Assembly (NCBI RefSeq): GCF_002483205.1
Contig: NZ_DLHM01000005.1
Span: 73,928-137,927, forward strand
DNA: 64,000 nucleotides
Direction: 5' to 3'
DNA from: Flavihumibacter sp. UBA7668
Lineage (GTDB): Bacteria > Bacteroidota > Bacteroidia > Chitinophagales > Chitinophagaceae
Of the stretch, positions 7,416-16,270 are shown one piece after another. Positions within the stretch are counted from its first letter, which is position 1; every line of letters begins with the position of its first letter. The notes below the pieces were generated by a model that saw only the letters and a program-made list of their open reading frames with translations, was not told where the DNA came from and searched no databases. Both the position numbers and the translations under genes were made by a program.

Positions 7416-8687
7416 TCAATAGTTTAGAAATCCGGGATTGGGCGCAATCCATTCCATGGATGGGATGGTGGCGGGCTGGCGATAATAATTGGTACGCAGA
7501 CTATCATTCCAGCCATTCGGATTTTTCTCAAAACTTTTACTGCTGAAATAAATTACACCGTGCATATTTGGGGTGTTGCGCACCGCCTGGATCATTTTCG
7601 GCAACTGGTTGGGGTCTTTCCAGGCGGAATTGGACCCGGCCCGGTAAATTCCCAGGCCGATATAACAATGTTTGCCATAGGTATTTTTGCTCCACCAGTC
7701 AAGCAGTACTTCAAAGGGGGCTGCTTTATGACCGAATTCCCAATACAGTTGGGGGGCAACATAATCGATCCAGTCTTTCTCCAGCCATAAAAGAATATCC
7801 GCATAGAGGTCGTCATAATTGGTTTGTCCGGCTTTGGTAGCACTGCCTCGAGGATCCTGATCAGCGTTTCTCCACACACCAAAAGGAGAAATCCCAAATT
7901 TTACCCAGGGTTTTTCGGCTTTGATGGTGATGGACAGATGGCGAATAATGGAATCTACATTGCTTCTTCTCCAGGCATCGCGCGACATCCCTTCTCCGAA
8001 AACTTTAAAAGTTTTGTAATCAGGAAATTCTTTACCGGCAATGCGATAGGGGTAAAAATAGTCGTCAAAATGGACGCCATCTATCGGGTAACGCTTTACA
8101 AGATCGCGCACGATGTTTACCACAAACTGCTGTGCGTTTTTATTTCCCGGGTCAAAGTATTTTTTATCACCATAGGTTAGGAACCAGTCGGGGAAACGAC
8201 GGGTAATATGATCCTGCGCGGTGATGGTGCTTTTTATATTAAATACGGCGCGATAGGGATTTAACCAGGCATGGAATTCCATTCCTCTTTTATGGGCTTC
8301 AGCAATCATGAATTGGAGGGGATCATAAAAAGGAACAGGAGGCTGACCCTGTTTTCCGGTAAGCCATTCGCTCCAGGGTTCATAGGAAGAGGGGTAAAGT
8401 GCATCGGCTGCCGGACGAACCTGTACAATAACTGCATTTAATCCGTTTTTTTGGTGCAGGTCCAGCAGTTGAATATATTCTTCCCGCTGTTTTTCCGGAT
8501 TGATATTTCCTTTGGTAGGCCAATCAATATTCGCAACAGTGGCGATCCAGGCAGCTCTGAATTCCCGGGTTCCTGAATTATTACTTTCCGAGGGAGGGGG
8601 AATTGGTGCTGCAGGTTGCTGTGCATTGATAAAAATGGGAGCCAATAGGATTGCTATTGCCAATAGCAAGGAGTTGTTTAACTGCAT
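7416..8687 (-). CDS. GHL10 (DUF187) family glycoside hydrolase-like protein
   Basis: Exported 423-residue protein of the glycosyl-hydrolase-like 10 family (YngK type), predicted to form a (beta/alpha)8 barrel that cuts peptidoglycan glycan strands or other polysaccharides. The signature opening REFRAAWIATVANIDWPTKG follows a signal peptide ending near INAQ. Other family blocks are NGLNAVIVQVRPAADALYPS, GMEFHAWLNPYR, IDGVHFDDYFYPY (with the acidic residues expected in the active site) and WIDYVAPQLYWEFG. It lies 14 bases downstream of the MarR-type gene on the same strand, so the regulator may belong to the same operon. Substrate is inferred from family only. Confidence 0.92.
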   Translation of the reverse strand: MQLNNSLLLAIAILLAPIFINAQQPAAPIPPPSESNNSGTREFRAAWIATVANIDWPTKGNINPEKQREEYIQLLDLHQKNGLNAVIVQVRPAADALYPSSYEPWSEWLTGKQGQPPVPFYDPLQFMIAEAHKRGMEFHAWLNPYRAVFNIKSTITAQDHITRRFPDWFLTYGDKKYFDPGNKNAQQFVVNIVRDLVKRYPIDGVHFDDYFYPYRIAGKEFPDYKTFKVFGEGMSRDAWRRSNVDSIIRHLSITIKAEKPWVKFGISPFGVWRNADQDPRGSATKAGQTNYDDLYADILLWLEKDWIDYVAPQLYWEFGHKAAPFEVLLDWWSKNTYGKHCYIGLGIYRAGSNSAWKDPNQLPKMIQAVRNTPNMHGVIYFSSKSFEKNPNGWNDSLRTNYYRQPATIPSMEWIAPNPGFLNY

Positions 8688-8701
8688 GATATATTTTTCG
8701 G

Positions 8702-9157
8702 TTAATCCTGACTGTTGCGGAGCTTATCGAGTAGCTTATTTAATTCAACAGCCTCTTTTTCATTGAGATTTTGAAGCAGGCTTTCCCAGTCGCTTTCATG
8801 GGTATCCATTTCTGCCAGTAATGCCTGTCCTTTTTCTGAGATAGTTACGTCCACCAGTCTGCGGTCAGAGCTACAAACGACTTTGGAAACCAGTTCTTTT
8901 TTTACCAGGCGGTCTACGATTCTGGAGGTATCGCTCATTTTATCGAGCATTCGTTGTCTGATTTGCAGGGTGCTGAGCGGTTCTCCGGCGCCGCGCAGAA
9001 TCCGGAGTATATTGAATTGCTGGGTAGTAAGATCGTATTGGTCCAGGTGCTTACGGGTATTTTCCATCAACCAGTTATAGGAATAAATCAGGTTAATCAT
9101 AGCTTTTTGATGTTCATTCCTGAATTTCCGTTGATTGATGTCTTTATTAATACTCAT
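8702..9157 (-). CDS. MarR family transcriptional regulator
   Basis: 151-residue winged-helix regulator that binds DNA as a dimer and usually responds to small ligands or oxidants. The DNA-binding part is visible as LTTQQFNILRILRGAGEPLSTLQIRQRM, recognition helix DTSRIVDRLVKKELVSK, then the wing VVCSSDRRLVDVTISEKG with the conserved Asp-Arg of the family. The C-terminus (NEKEAVELNKLLDKLRN) forms the dimerisation helices. It precedes the GHL10 glycosidase by 14 bases and could control its own operon. The ligand and operator are not evident. Confidence 0.92.
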   Translation of the reverse strand: MSINKDINQRKFRNEHQKAMINLIYSYNWLMENTRKHLDQYDLTTQQFNILRILRGAGEPLSTLQIRQRMLDKMSDTSRIVDRLVKKELVSKVVCSSDRRLVDVTISEKGQALLAEMDTHESDWESLLQNLNEKEAVELNKLLDKLRNSQD

Positions 9158-9214
9158 AACAGATATGTTCAGTTTTAAAATTACAGTAAAATGAAATAAG
9201 TGATTTTCTAATCC

Positions 9215-10240
9215 TTATCCCCATACTCTGGTGCCTTCCGAACAGTTGGCGCAAATATCGATATTAGCCCGGCTTTTCAGCAATCCGGATCGGAATTTCT
9301 GATAGTTGGCGTCCTTCCAGATTTCATGGAAGGAGGCTTTTTTTAAATCTCCGAGCCGATGTTGTGCATCCTTATCAAAACAGCAGGGTACAACCAGGCC
9401 ATCCCAGGTGATGACAGTTGCATGCCAGGCCCTCCAGCAATGATTCAGTAATTGATTGTTGAATGCATAGTTGCCGGATTTGTCTTTTTTATAACGACTG
9501 TATTTTTCGTTGGTTGGAATGAGTTGATTGGGATCATTGGCATAATCATATACCTGGGCTGTTTTCAGCCAGAGCGCATCTACTCCGATTTCTGCGGCAA
9601 GTGCTTTGGCATCTTCGATCTGGTGTTCATTTGGTTTTACCACCAGAAATTGAAACACTACAAATGGTTTGTTGCTACCCAGTTCTTTTTTTGCTTTTAC
9701 AATATTGCGGGTTCCTTCCAGTACTTTTTCAAGTTTCCCTCCCACCCGGTATTGCTGATAAACCTCCTGAGAGGTTCCATCGATTGAGATTATCAGTCGG
9801 TCCAGACCACTCTCAACGGTTTTTTTGGCATTTGCTTCCGTGAGATAATGTGCGTTGGTGGAGGTAGCGGTATAAATTCCTTTATTGGAGGCATATTTGA
9901 CCATCTCGAGGAATTCAGGGTTCAGATAGGGTTCGCCCTGAAAATAAAAGACCAGGTAGAACAGGTCTTTATAAAGCTGATCGATGGTATTTCGGAAAAA
10001 ATTGCTCTGCAGCATGCCGGTTGGACGGGTAAATGCCCGAAGGCCACTGGGGCATTCAGGGCAGCGCAGATTGCAGGAGGTGGTCGGCTCTACGCTAATG
10101 GAGATAGGTACGCCCCATTGTACGGCTTTCCCGCTGTATTTGCTCAGGTAATAGCTGCTCAGCACTTTCACAGCATTCCATGCCCTGCGAACTGTCATCT
10201 TTCTGGCCAGGTTCAATGAATCTCGAAAATTAAACGGCAT
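9215..10240 (-). CDS. radical SAM protein with SPASM-type C-terminus
   Basis: S-adenosylmethionine-dependent radical enzyme of 341 residues. The 4Fe-4S cluster for SAM cleavage is held by CNLRCPECPSG (Cys56, Cys60, Cys63). The C-terminus carries extra cysteines (HCWRAWH, VPCCFD, ICANCSEG) typical of a SPASM domain, which holds auxiliary clusters and is common in peptide- and protein-modifying maturases. I chose ATG 10240: the frame stays open upstream to 10405, but that stretch is made of extragenic palindromes and overlaps the promoter and 5' end of the divergent gene. No small precursor peptide or partner lies nearby, so the substrate is unknown. Confidence 0.9.
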   Translation of the reverse strand: MPFNFRDSLNLARKMTVRRAWNAVKVLSSYYLSKYSGKAVQWGVPISISVEPTTSCNLRCPECPSGLRAFTRPTGMLQSNFFRNTIDQLYKDLFYLVFYFQGEPYLNPEFLEMVKYASNKGIYTATSTNAHYLTEANAKKTVESGLDRLIISIDGTSQEVYQQYRVGGKLEKVLEGTRNIVKAKKELGSNKPFVVFQFLVVKPNEHQIEDAKALAAEIGVDALWLKTAQVYDYANDPNQLIPTNEKYSRYKKDKSGNYAFNNQLLNHCWRAWHATVITWDGLVVPCCFDKDAQHRLGDLKKASFHEIWKDANYQKFRSGLLKSRANIDICANCSEGTRVWG

Positions 10241-10252
10241 CCTCCAAAGATA

Positions 10253-10328
10253 CACCCGTCGGGTAAACCCGACGGGTGATTTTAATTTACCCGACCGGTG
10301 CCACCGGTCGGGTGGCACCCGGCGGGTG
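10253..10328. repeat. cluster of extragenic GC-rich palindromes (three units)
   Basis: Unit 1 (10253-10278) is CACCCGTCGGGT, two bases, then its reverse complement. Unit 2 (10289-10313) is ACCCGACCGGT, three bases, then ACCGGTCGGGT. Unit 3 (10316-10328) is CACCCGGCGGGTG. They lie between divergent genes, so they are not terminators. The same family occurs at 20410, 21712, 50269 and 62436. Confidence 0.85.
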
Positions 10329-10339
10329 AGGGAAATGCC

Positions 10340-10347
10340 TATTTTTG
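10340..10347 (+). promoter_or_regulatory. -7 box TATTTTTG for the GH25 gene
   Basis: Exact match to TAnnTTTG. It lies only six bases before the ATG at 10354, so the mRNA would be almost leaderless, or translation may start at the in-frame ATG 10369. Confidence 0.45.
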
Positions 10348-10353
10348 CGCGCG

Positions 10354-11121
10354 ATGGCAAAGAAGAAAATGGGCCGGGAACCCGGACCGAAATATTTACT
10401 GGCAATATTGGCGATTGGATTAATTGGATTCCTGGGGTGGTGGTGGTTTACCAGCAGCGAACCGGATTTCGAACATTATGAAGATTTTGGAATCGAGATT
10501 CCCACCAATTTTCAGATTCATGGGATTGATGTATCGAAATACCAGCAGCGGATTAACTGGGAGGCGGTAAAAGCAATGCGGGCAGAGGATATCAAAATAG
10601 GCTTTGTATTTATAAAGGCTACAGAAGGATTGGGAAATATGGATCAGCAGTTTCGGCGTAATTGGGAAAATGCCGGAGAAGTTAGGATGCCAAGAGGAGC
10701 CTATCATTTTTTTTTAGCTCCCAAAAGTGGAGCCGAGCAGGCGGAGAATTTTATCCGCCGGGTGGAATTGGAGAAAGGAGATCTTCCTCCGGTGCTGGAT
10801 GTTGAACAAACCTATGGGGTGTCAGGCGCCAAATTACGGGCTGGTGTAAAAGCATTTTTGGATCGTGTGGAGGCTCATTATGGAGTAAAACCCATCATCT
10901 ATACCAATGTGGATTTTTACAATCGTCACCTGAAAGATGAGTTTGATGAGTATCCTTTATGGGTGGCACATTATCTGCAAAAGGATCGGCCAAGAATTGC
11001 TCGCAACTGGGCTTTCTGGCAATACAGCGAAACCGGACGGGTTACAGGGATTCGCGGTAAGGTTGATTTTAATGTATTCAATGGCGATTCAACAGATTTT
11101 CGCGACCTGTTGATAGAGTAG
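10354..11121 (+). CDS. glycoside hydrolase family 25 lysozyme-like protein, membrane-anchored
   Basis: Predicted N-acetylmuramidase that cuts the glycan strand of peptidoglycan. A basic N-terminus and one membrane helix (about residues 13-32, YLLAILAIGLIGFLGWWW) anchor the protein; the rest is a GH25 domain. Family blocks are HGIDVSKYQ (Asp59), FVFIKATEG, RGAYHFF and PPVLDVEQ (Asp149 and Glu151, the expected catalytic acid pair), with KPIIYTNVDFY and FWQYSETGRVTGI near the end. A longer form starting at TTG 10345 is possible but less likely. Length 255 residues fits the family. The small membrane protein gene follows 22 bases downstream. Confidence 0.9.
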   Translation: MAKKKMGREPGPKYLLAILAIGLIGFLGWWWFTSSEPDFEHYEDFGIEIPTNFQIHGIDVSKYQQRINWEAVKAMRAEDIKIGFVFIKATEGLGNMDQQFRRNWENAGEVRMPRGAYHFFLAPKSGAEQAENFIRRVELEKGDLPPVLDVEQTYGVSGAKLRAGVKAFLDRVEAHYGVKPIIYTNVDFYNRHLKDEFDEYPLWVAHYLQKDRPRIARNWAFWQYSETGRVTGIRGKVDFNVFNGDSTDFRDLLIE

Positions 11122-11143
11122 TAGCTTTGAAAAAACTGACTGT

Positions 11144-11362
11144 ATGAGTGAAATGGAAAAAGATGCCCGTGATCTGCTGTATAAAACGCTGATGACCCTC
11201 TCCATTGGTGCTTTATGGATGTTGTTGAATATGACAATCGGCATTTATGCGGGATGGTTCTTTTTCGAAAACAGCCCCAAGCTCGGGAACTATATCTGTT
11301 ATGTGTTTTTTCTGGGAAGCCTGGCCTGGGTCCTGCGGTATTTTTATAAACTGTGGAAGTGA
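11144..11362 (+). CDS. small two-helix membrane protein, unknown function
   Basis: 72 residues with a charged N-terminus (MSEMEKDARDLLYK) and two hydrophobic helices (LMTLSIGALWMLLNMTIGIY and YICYVFFLGSLAWVLRYFY), so a small inner-membrane protein. It follows the GH25 lysozyme gene by 22 bases and is probably co-transcribed. Its stop is immediately adjacent to the stop of the convergent helical-repeat gene (11362 and 11363). I do not recognise a family. Confidence 0.7.
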   Translation: MSEMEKDARDLLYKTLMTLSIGALWMLLNMTIGIYAGWFFFENSPKLGNYICYVFFLGSLAWVLRYFYKLWK

Positions 11363-12928
11363 TTACTCCTCATACCTTCTCTTTCGCTGAGCCTTATATT
11401 TTGCATTTATAATTTCGGCCATCGGCTTTTCATACACCTTGCTTTCCACCCAGGAAATAATATCCAGATAGGCGAAGGCTCTTGTTTCAAAACGGCTTTT
11501 TTCGAGGTGTTTGATTTTGTGCAGGAATTTTTCCAGTTCCGGTTTCATTTTCCGGGGAGATACCCCAAAGGAGTGGCGAATAAAACGAAACATTTCCTCT
11601 TCCACAACGGTGAGATTTTTCATTTTCGCCATGAATCGATACACTGATTTAATCAGTGATTCTATAATTTCATCATTCCCCAATTCATAGTGAGCCAGCA
11701 TATGCATGAGACGGGCATAACTTTGCAAATCTATCCGCAGATCAGCCGAAGTATCGTTGATTATTTTTTGTAAAAAATCGATACAGGTATTGTAGTCACC
11801 GCTTCCAAAATATAGCGTTGCAAGTTTGTAATTAAAAACAACAATTCGATGCGGATCCACGTAAAGCGCGTATTCATCCAGGTTGGCAATTACAGCATCC
11901 ACCATTTTGAGTCCCTCTTTGAAGGTGCCAGTCATCAGGTGCCAGTTCAATTTGGCACTGTTGATATATATACTGGTATGAATTCTGAAATTGTCGTGCT
12001 GCTCAGCAATGGGGGTGTGTGAAAATGCTTCGAATTCCTTCAATACTTTTTCAAACTGCTGGAAATTTCTTAAGTCGAAATGTGCATTCAGCAGATTGTG
12101 CATACCTTTGATATAATGCCCGATTTCGACTTTTTTCATCACTTCATTCTGATCAAAAAGATCCAGCCATTTTTGTGCATATCGGTAATACATCAGAAAA
12201 TCCTGACGGATAAACGCATACCAGGTATAACTCTGGTATAAATAAAGCCGTTCATAAAAATCGGTCAGCTGAAATGCATCTGAAGGCAATTGCTCTTTAA
12301 AGAATTCGCGAATACCAGTTTCATCTTTTTCATTTCTTGCATGTCCGTGTTTGGTATACCACCCATAAAGAAGGAGAGCAAGGTTGGATAAGCGGGTTAC
12401 ACGGTCTATATGACCACTGATTTCCAGGGCTTCCTGGGTCAGTTTTTCCGTTTTTTCCTGGATACTGCGGGTGATATGCAGGGTTTCAATTTTTTTCTCT
12501 AAGGATATTACCTGCGCCAGATAATTGAATTTTCCGTTGGCTTTAGCAATTTCCCGGGCTCTTTCCAGAATCTTGAGGGCCTGGTGTTTCAACCCTTTAT
12601 TATAAAGGATACGGGCATTGTCCAATTGTTCCGACAATTGAAGTTCGAGGGTGTCTGTGCTTTTTAAATCACGTAAACTGGCCAGTAACTGCTTGTAAAG
12701 ATGGGTTTTGGTATTATTCAACTGTGGCTTCTGGATGGATGGCAGTTTTTTTAGCAGAAGTCGCTCATCGTATTCAGTTAATTTGTCAAGCGAATCGAAT
12801 AATTCCACAATTTTCAGGTCCTCTTTTGCCGAGCTGCGCTTGATATATAGTTTGAAATGCCGTTTTTCCGCCTTGTGAAGAGATTTTATTAATTGAAAAA
12901 GAGAGTCGGTAGATCTGTTGGACATCAT
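11363..12928 (-). CDS. large alpha-helical (TPR-like) cytoplasmic protein, unknown function
   Basis: 521 residues, almost wholly helical, without a signal peptide or membrane segment. The N-terminus (SLFQLIKSLHKAEKRHFKLYI) looks like a conserved block, followed by repeated helix pairs such as ARILYNKGLKHQALKILERAREIAKANGKF and TLYFGSGDYNTCIDFLQKIIN, which read as degenerate tetratricopeptide repeats. Such proteins usually act as scaffolds. A possible -7 box (TATTTTTG on the minus strand) lies 44 bases upstream. No enzymatic motif is seen, and neighbours give no clue. Confidence 0.8.
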   Translation of the reverse strand: MMSNRSTDSLFQLIKSLHKAEKRHFKLYIKRSSAKEDLKIVELFDSLDKLTEYDERLLLKKLPSIQKPQLNNTKTHLYKQLLASLRDLKSTDTLELQLSEQLDNARILYNKGLKHQALKILERAREIAKANGKFNYLAQVISLEKKIETLHITRSIQEKTEKLTQEALEISGHIDRVTRLSNLALLLYGWYTKHGHARNEKDETGIREFFKEQLPSDAFQLTDFYERLYLYQSYTWYAFIRQDFLMYYRYAQKWLDLFDQNEVMKKVEIGHYIKGMHNLLNAHFDLRNFQQFEKVLKEFEAFSHTPIAEQHDNFRIHTSIYINSAKLNWHLMTGTFKEGLKMVDAVIANLDEYALYVDPHRIVVFNYKLATLYFGSGDYNTCIDFLQKIINDTSADLRIDLQSYARLMHMLAHYELGNDEIIESLIKSVYRFMAKMKNLTVVEEEMFRFIRHSFGVSPRKMKPELEKFLHKIKHLEKSRFETRAFAYLDIISWVESKVYEKPMAEIINAKYKAQRKRRYEE

Positions 12929-12971
12929 TAACTATTTTTCTGCAAATCCTTGCTGGATAAGGGTTTAACTG

Positions 12972-12979
12972 CAAAAATA
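12972..12979 (-). promoter_or_regulatory. possible -7 box for the helical-repeat gene
   Basis: Minus strand TATTTTTG matches TAnnTTTG, 44 bases before the ATG. A TTG lies 25 bases further upstream, a longer spacing than usual. Confidence 0.35.
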
Positions 12980-13108
12980 TCCTTTTTGGAGTAATAAACC
13001 GGTTCAAATTTTGATTTTCAGGAAGAAAATTCCCGAGCTACTTTTACATCATCAAACGGGACAAAAGAAAACGACCCGGCTTCACATCGGAAAGCAAAAA
13101 AATGAGAA

Positions 13109-13239
13109 GCAATCGTTAGAGGGAAAAATGGCAAACAATCGTTAGAAGCAAAGCATCGCAGAGGTCGTTATCCCGAATCCTGAAAAGGAACAAAGAAAAG
13201 ATTCGAAGATTTTTTTATATGGCAAGCAATCGTTAGAGG
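13109..13239 (+). repeat. three dispersed copies of CAATCGTTAGA
   Basis: Copies at 13109-13122 (GCAATCGTTAGAGG), 13136-13146 (CAATCGTTAGA) and 13226-13239 (GCAATCGTTAGAGG). The last copy runs straight into the terminator stem. The spacing is irregular (about 27 and 90 bases), so this is not a CRISPR array. Confidence 0.75.
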
Positions 13240-13272
13240 TCGACTGTTTCTACAGTGGACCTTCTTTTTTTA
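13237..13272 (+). terminator. orphan rho-independent terminator
   Basis: Stem GGTCGACTGT (13238-13247) with ACAGTGGACC (13252-13261), one internal G-G mismatch, four-base loop, then CTTCTTTTTTTATTT-like T-rich tail. No protein gene lies upstream on the plus strand. Confidence 0.7.
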
Positions 13273-13448
13273 TTTAGCGATGTGAAAATAGGGGACCTAT
13301 TCCATATAACAAAGAAATTGGTTAAAATTTTTTAACAATCAGTTAATTTATCCCTTCCTTCCGCCTTTTATCACGTGAACCCCAGCCTTATATAATTTTT
13401 CTCCTTAAACCCGATTTTTTAGGCATATTGTATGTCTAAATAGTTTTC

Positions 13449-16085
13449 ATGAGAAAAATTGCCTTCCTGATTCCGGCTGCGATGCTGTTAGCAACCGGAT
13501 CAATAGCACAAAGAAAAGGTAAGAAAGCCCCTGCACCGGTAGCTGATACCACAAAAAAAGCACCCCCTGCACCCCCGGCTAAACCTACCGTAAAAGACAA
13601 AACAAAATCAAGTAAAAAACACGAAGGGTTGTTCACTTTGTATCAGGATACCGTTACTGGTTCCGTACAAATGTATATCCGCAAAGATCAACTGGGTAAG
13701 GAGTATCTCTACCAGAGCTTTTCAATGGGCGGACCAACTGCACTCTTTTTGCACCAGAATATGATCCGGGCTACATTCCCGTTTATGGTTGAAAAATCAT
13801 TTGAAAAATTGGAATTCAAACAAATGAATACCAATTTTTACTATGATAAGAACAATGCTGTAAGCAAAGCTGAAAATGTAGACGTAAGCGATGCGGTTAT
13901 CATTGCAGAAAAAGTAGTGGTTGAAGACAGCCTCGGTTACCTGATTGCGGCTGACGGATTGTTGCTCGGTGATAAACTCGATCCGGTTAAACCAATGATG
14001 CCACCCGGTTTACCTCCTGGTGCTGTATTTAACCTGGGCGGTTTGAACCCGGGTAAATCCAAATACGGTATCGTTCGTTCATTCCCGAATAATACCGATG
14101 TGTTGGTTGAATTGGCATACGATAATCCAATGCCATTTAATGGGGGCGGAAAAGATATAACTGATGCCCGCTATGTTCGCGTGAAAATGCAGCATTCCTT
14201 CCTCGAATTACCAAAAAATGATTTCCGCGCACGTCGGGATGATCCAAGAATTGGTTATTTCGGTAGCGAAGTGGATGATCTTACTTCACTTTCTCCAACT
14301 CCATATAAAGACATTATCAATCGCTGGAACCTGGTTAAAAAAGATCCCAATGCGGCTATCAGTGAGCCGGTAGAACCAATTGTTTGGTGGATTGAAAACA
14401 CCACACCTGTTGAGCTTCGTCCGGTAATCAAAGAAGCCGGTGAAAAATGGAACGAAGCATTTGAAGCTGCGGGATTCAAAAACGCAGTGGTAATGAAAAT
14501 GATGCCCGATGATGCCGATTGGGATCCTGCTGATATCCGTTACAATGTGATTCGCTGGGTAAGCTCTGCCAATCCGCCTTATGGAGCTATCGGACCAAGT
14601 TTTACCAATCCGCGTACCGGACAAATTCTGGGAGCTGATATCACCGTAGAATGGAGATCAGGTGCCGGTGCTGTTATTCAGGATGATCTTTTCAATGCAG
14701 GTATGAGTTCTTCTGTTAGTCTGCCTTGGGAAAATCCGGAAGCAGCCATCGAAGCTACACATAACTATAGCAGTTTTGCTGTTCATGGTATGAAACAACA
14801 CCTTAATTGCGCCATTGCGCAGGAATTAAGTATGCAATTTCAAACAGGGATCGCTACTATTGCCACTCTGGATGAAGAAGAGCGTCAGACTGCTGAAGTA
14901 AAAGAATTACACAAGCAGTTTTTGTATTACCTGATTCTGCATGAGATGGGTCATACCATGGGCCTGAACCACAATATGAAGGCAAGTCAGATGCTGAGTC
15001 CAACAGAAGTACATGACCAGTCCATTACCCGCAAAATTGGTTTGCAGGGTTCTGTAATGGATTATCCATCATTGAACGTAAACAGCAATCGCGCCAAACA
15101 GGGCGATTATTATACAACCAAGGTGGGTCCCTATGATATTTGGGCTATCCAATATGGTTATACCCAATTATCTGCAGCAGAGGAAGAAGCTGAACTGAAA
15201 AAAATCCTCTCCCGCAGCACCGATCCTCAACTCACTTTCGGTAATGATGCCGATGATATGAGAGCTCCTGGTAAAGCAATTGATCCAAGAGTGATGGTGA
15301 ATGATATGAGTAATGATATGGTAGCTTATGCGGAAGAACGCCTGAAACTGGTAAATACCATGATGCCCAAACTGCAGGCTCGTTTCGCCAAACCGGGTCA
15401 GAGTTATGCTGAGCTTCGCGGACGCTACTATCAGTTAATGGGCCAACGGGCACAAATGGTGAATTCCGTGAGCAGATATATTGGCGGGGTTTATGTAGAT
15501 CGTAGTTTTTCCGGACAAAAAACCAATACCAAACCATTTACGCCGGTACCTGTTGCGTATCAGAAGAAAGCAATGGCTTTGCTGAACACCTATCTGTTTG
15601 CACCGAATGCTTTCGCTGCAGATGCCAGTCTCTTCCCTTACCTGCAAATGCAACGTCGTGGATTTGGCTTCTTTAATGGCACAGAAGATGTGAAGCCGTC
15701 GAATACCATTGCAAGTGTTCAACTAAATACACTGGCGCATATCCTGCATCCGGTTACACTTACCCGGATCAATAACAGCGGACTTTATGGCAATACCTAC
15801 AGCGTTGCGGAAGTTATGGGTGATTTATCCAAGTCCATCTTCCAGGCCGACCTGAATGGTAGCGTAAACCTCTACCGCCAGAACCTGCAAACAGAGTTTG
15901 TAAAAGGAGCTGCAGCTATTGTTGATGCGAAGGTTGGTTACGATAATGCTTCCAAAGCAGCTGCACTTCATACACTGAAGAAAGTAAAAGCTATGCTGGC
16001 TGGCGCCACCAGTAGCGATGAGCAAACCAGGGCACACCGTAATAACCTGGTTTTCCTTATTGATCAGGCAATTACAGTTAAGTAA
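13449..16085 (+). CDS. large zinc-dependent metalloprotease with signal peptide (DUF5117/DUF5118 type)
   Basis: Exported protein of 878 residues with an extended zinc-binding motif HEMGHTMGLNHN (His498, Glu499, His502, His508), the HExxHxxGxxH signature of metzincin-like peptidases. The signal peptide (MRKIAFLIPAAMLLATGSIAQ) is followed by a Lys/Ala/Pro-rich linker, a beta-rich N-terminal region (GLFTLYQDTVTGSVQMYIRKDQLGKEYLY) and the peptidase region (YNVIRWVSSANPPYGAIGPSF). This arrangement is common in Bacteroidota as secreted zinc-dependent metalloproteases; substrates are unknown. A perfect terminator follows at 16109. There is no adjacent partner gene on the same transcript. Confidence 0.92.
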   Translation: MRKIAFLIPAAMLLATGSIAQRKGKKAPAPVADTTKKAPPAPPAKPTVKDKTKSSKKHEGLFTLYQDTVTGSVQMYIRKDQLGKEYLYQSFSMGGPTALFLHQNMIRATFPFMVEKSFEKLEFKQMNTNFYYDKNNAVSKAENVDVSDAVIIAEKVVVEDSLGYLIAADGLLLGDKLDPVKPMMPPGLPPGAVFNLGGLNPGKSKYGIVRSFPNNTDVLVELAYDNPMPFNGGGKDITDARYVRVKMQHSFLELPKNDFRARRDDPRIGYFGSEVDDLTSLSPTPYKDIINRWNLVKKDPNAAISEPVEPIVWWIENTTPVELRPVIKEAGEKWNEAFEAAGFKNAVVMKMMPDDADWDPADIRYNVIRWVSSANPPYGAIGPSFTNPRTGQILGADITVEWRSGAGAVIQDDLFNAGMSSSVSLPWENPEAAIEATHNYSSFAVHGMKQHLNCAIAQELSMQFQTGIATIATLDEEERQTAEVKELHKQFLYYLILHEMGHTMGLNHNMKASQMLSPTEVHDQSITRKIGLQGSVMDYPSLNVNSNRAKQGDYYTTKVGPYDIWAIQYGYTQLSAAEEEAELKKILSRSTDPQLTFGNDADDMRAPGKAIDPRVMVNDMSNDMVAYAEERLKLVNTMMPKLQARFAKPGQSYAELRGRYYQLMGQRAQMVNSVSRYIGGVYVDRSFSGQKTNTKPFTPVPVAYQKKAMALLNTYLFAPNAFAADASLFPYLQMQRRGFGFFNGTEDVKPSNTIASVQLNTLAHILHPVTLTRINNSGLYGNTYSVAEVMGDLSKSIFQADLNGSVNLYRQNLQTEFVKGAAAIVDAKVGYDNASKAAALHTLKKVKAMLAGATSSDEQTRAHRNNLVFLIDQAITVK

Positions 16086-16108
16086 TTAAGTTTTATAGAT
16101 TGAGTTGA

Positions 16109-16138
16109 GGCGGACCGGATTTTCCGGTCCGCCTTTTT
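16109..16138 (+). terminator. rho-independent terminator of the metalloprotease gene
   Basis: Perfect ten-base stem GGCGGACCGG (16109-16118) / CCGGTCCGCC (16124-16133), five-base loop, then TTTTT. Confidence 0.9.
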
Positions 16139-16270
16139 AATAGGTTCCACTTAGTTAAAATGGATGGTATTCATGAAAATTTTCCATTCGTCGAAAAATG
16201 CAGTCGGATAAAGGGTTTCATACACTAAAGCTGCCTTACAGCCGTTTTGGAGCATAGAAAATCCCTACCC

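Larger units (their letters stand above)
12929..13448. other. 520-base intergenic region with repeats and an orphan terminator
   Basis: No open frame of note. It holds the presumed leftward promoter at 12972, a purine-rich stretch, three copies of a CAATCGTTAGA motif (13109-13239), a strong rightward terminator (13237-13272), and the upstream region of the metalloprotease gene. The terminator has no gene in front of it on its strand, so a short RNA may be made here. Confidence 0.6.

Noticed and set aside
10253..10328. Terminators at the palindromes
   Set aside because: The units lie between divergent genes and lack T-runs; they fit repeat elements better.
10241..10405. N-terminal extension of the radical SAM gene
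   Set aside because: It would translate the palindromes and overlap the divergent GH25 promoter; the protein family starts near ATG 10240.
13109..13239. CRISPR-like array
   Set aside because: Only three copies of an 11-14 base motif with unequal spacing and no cas genes.
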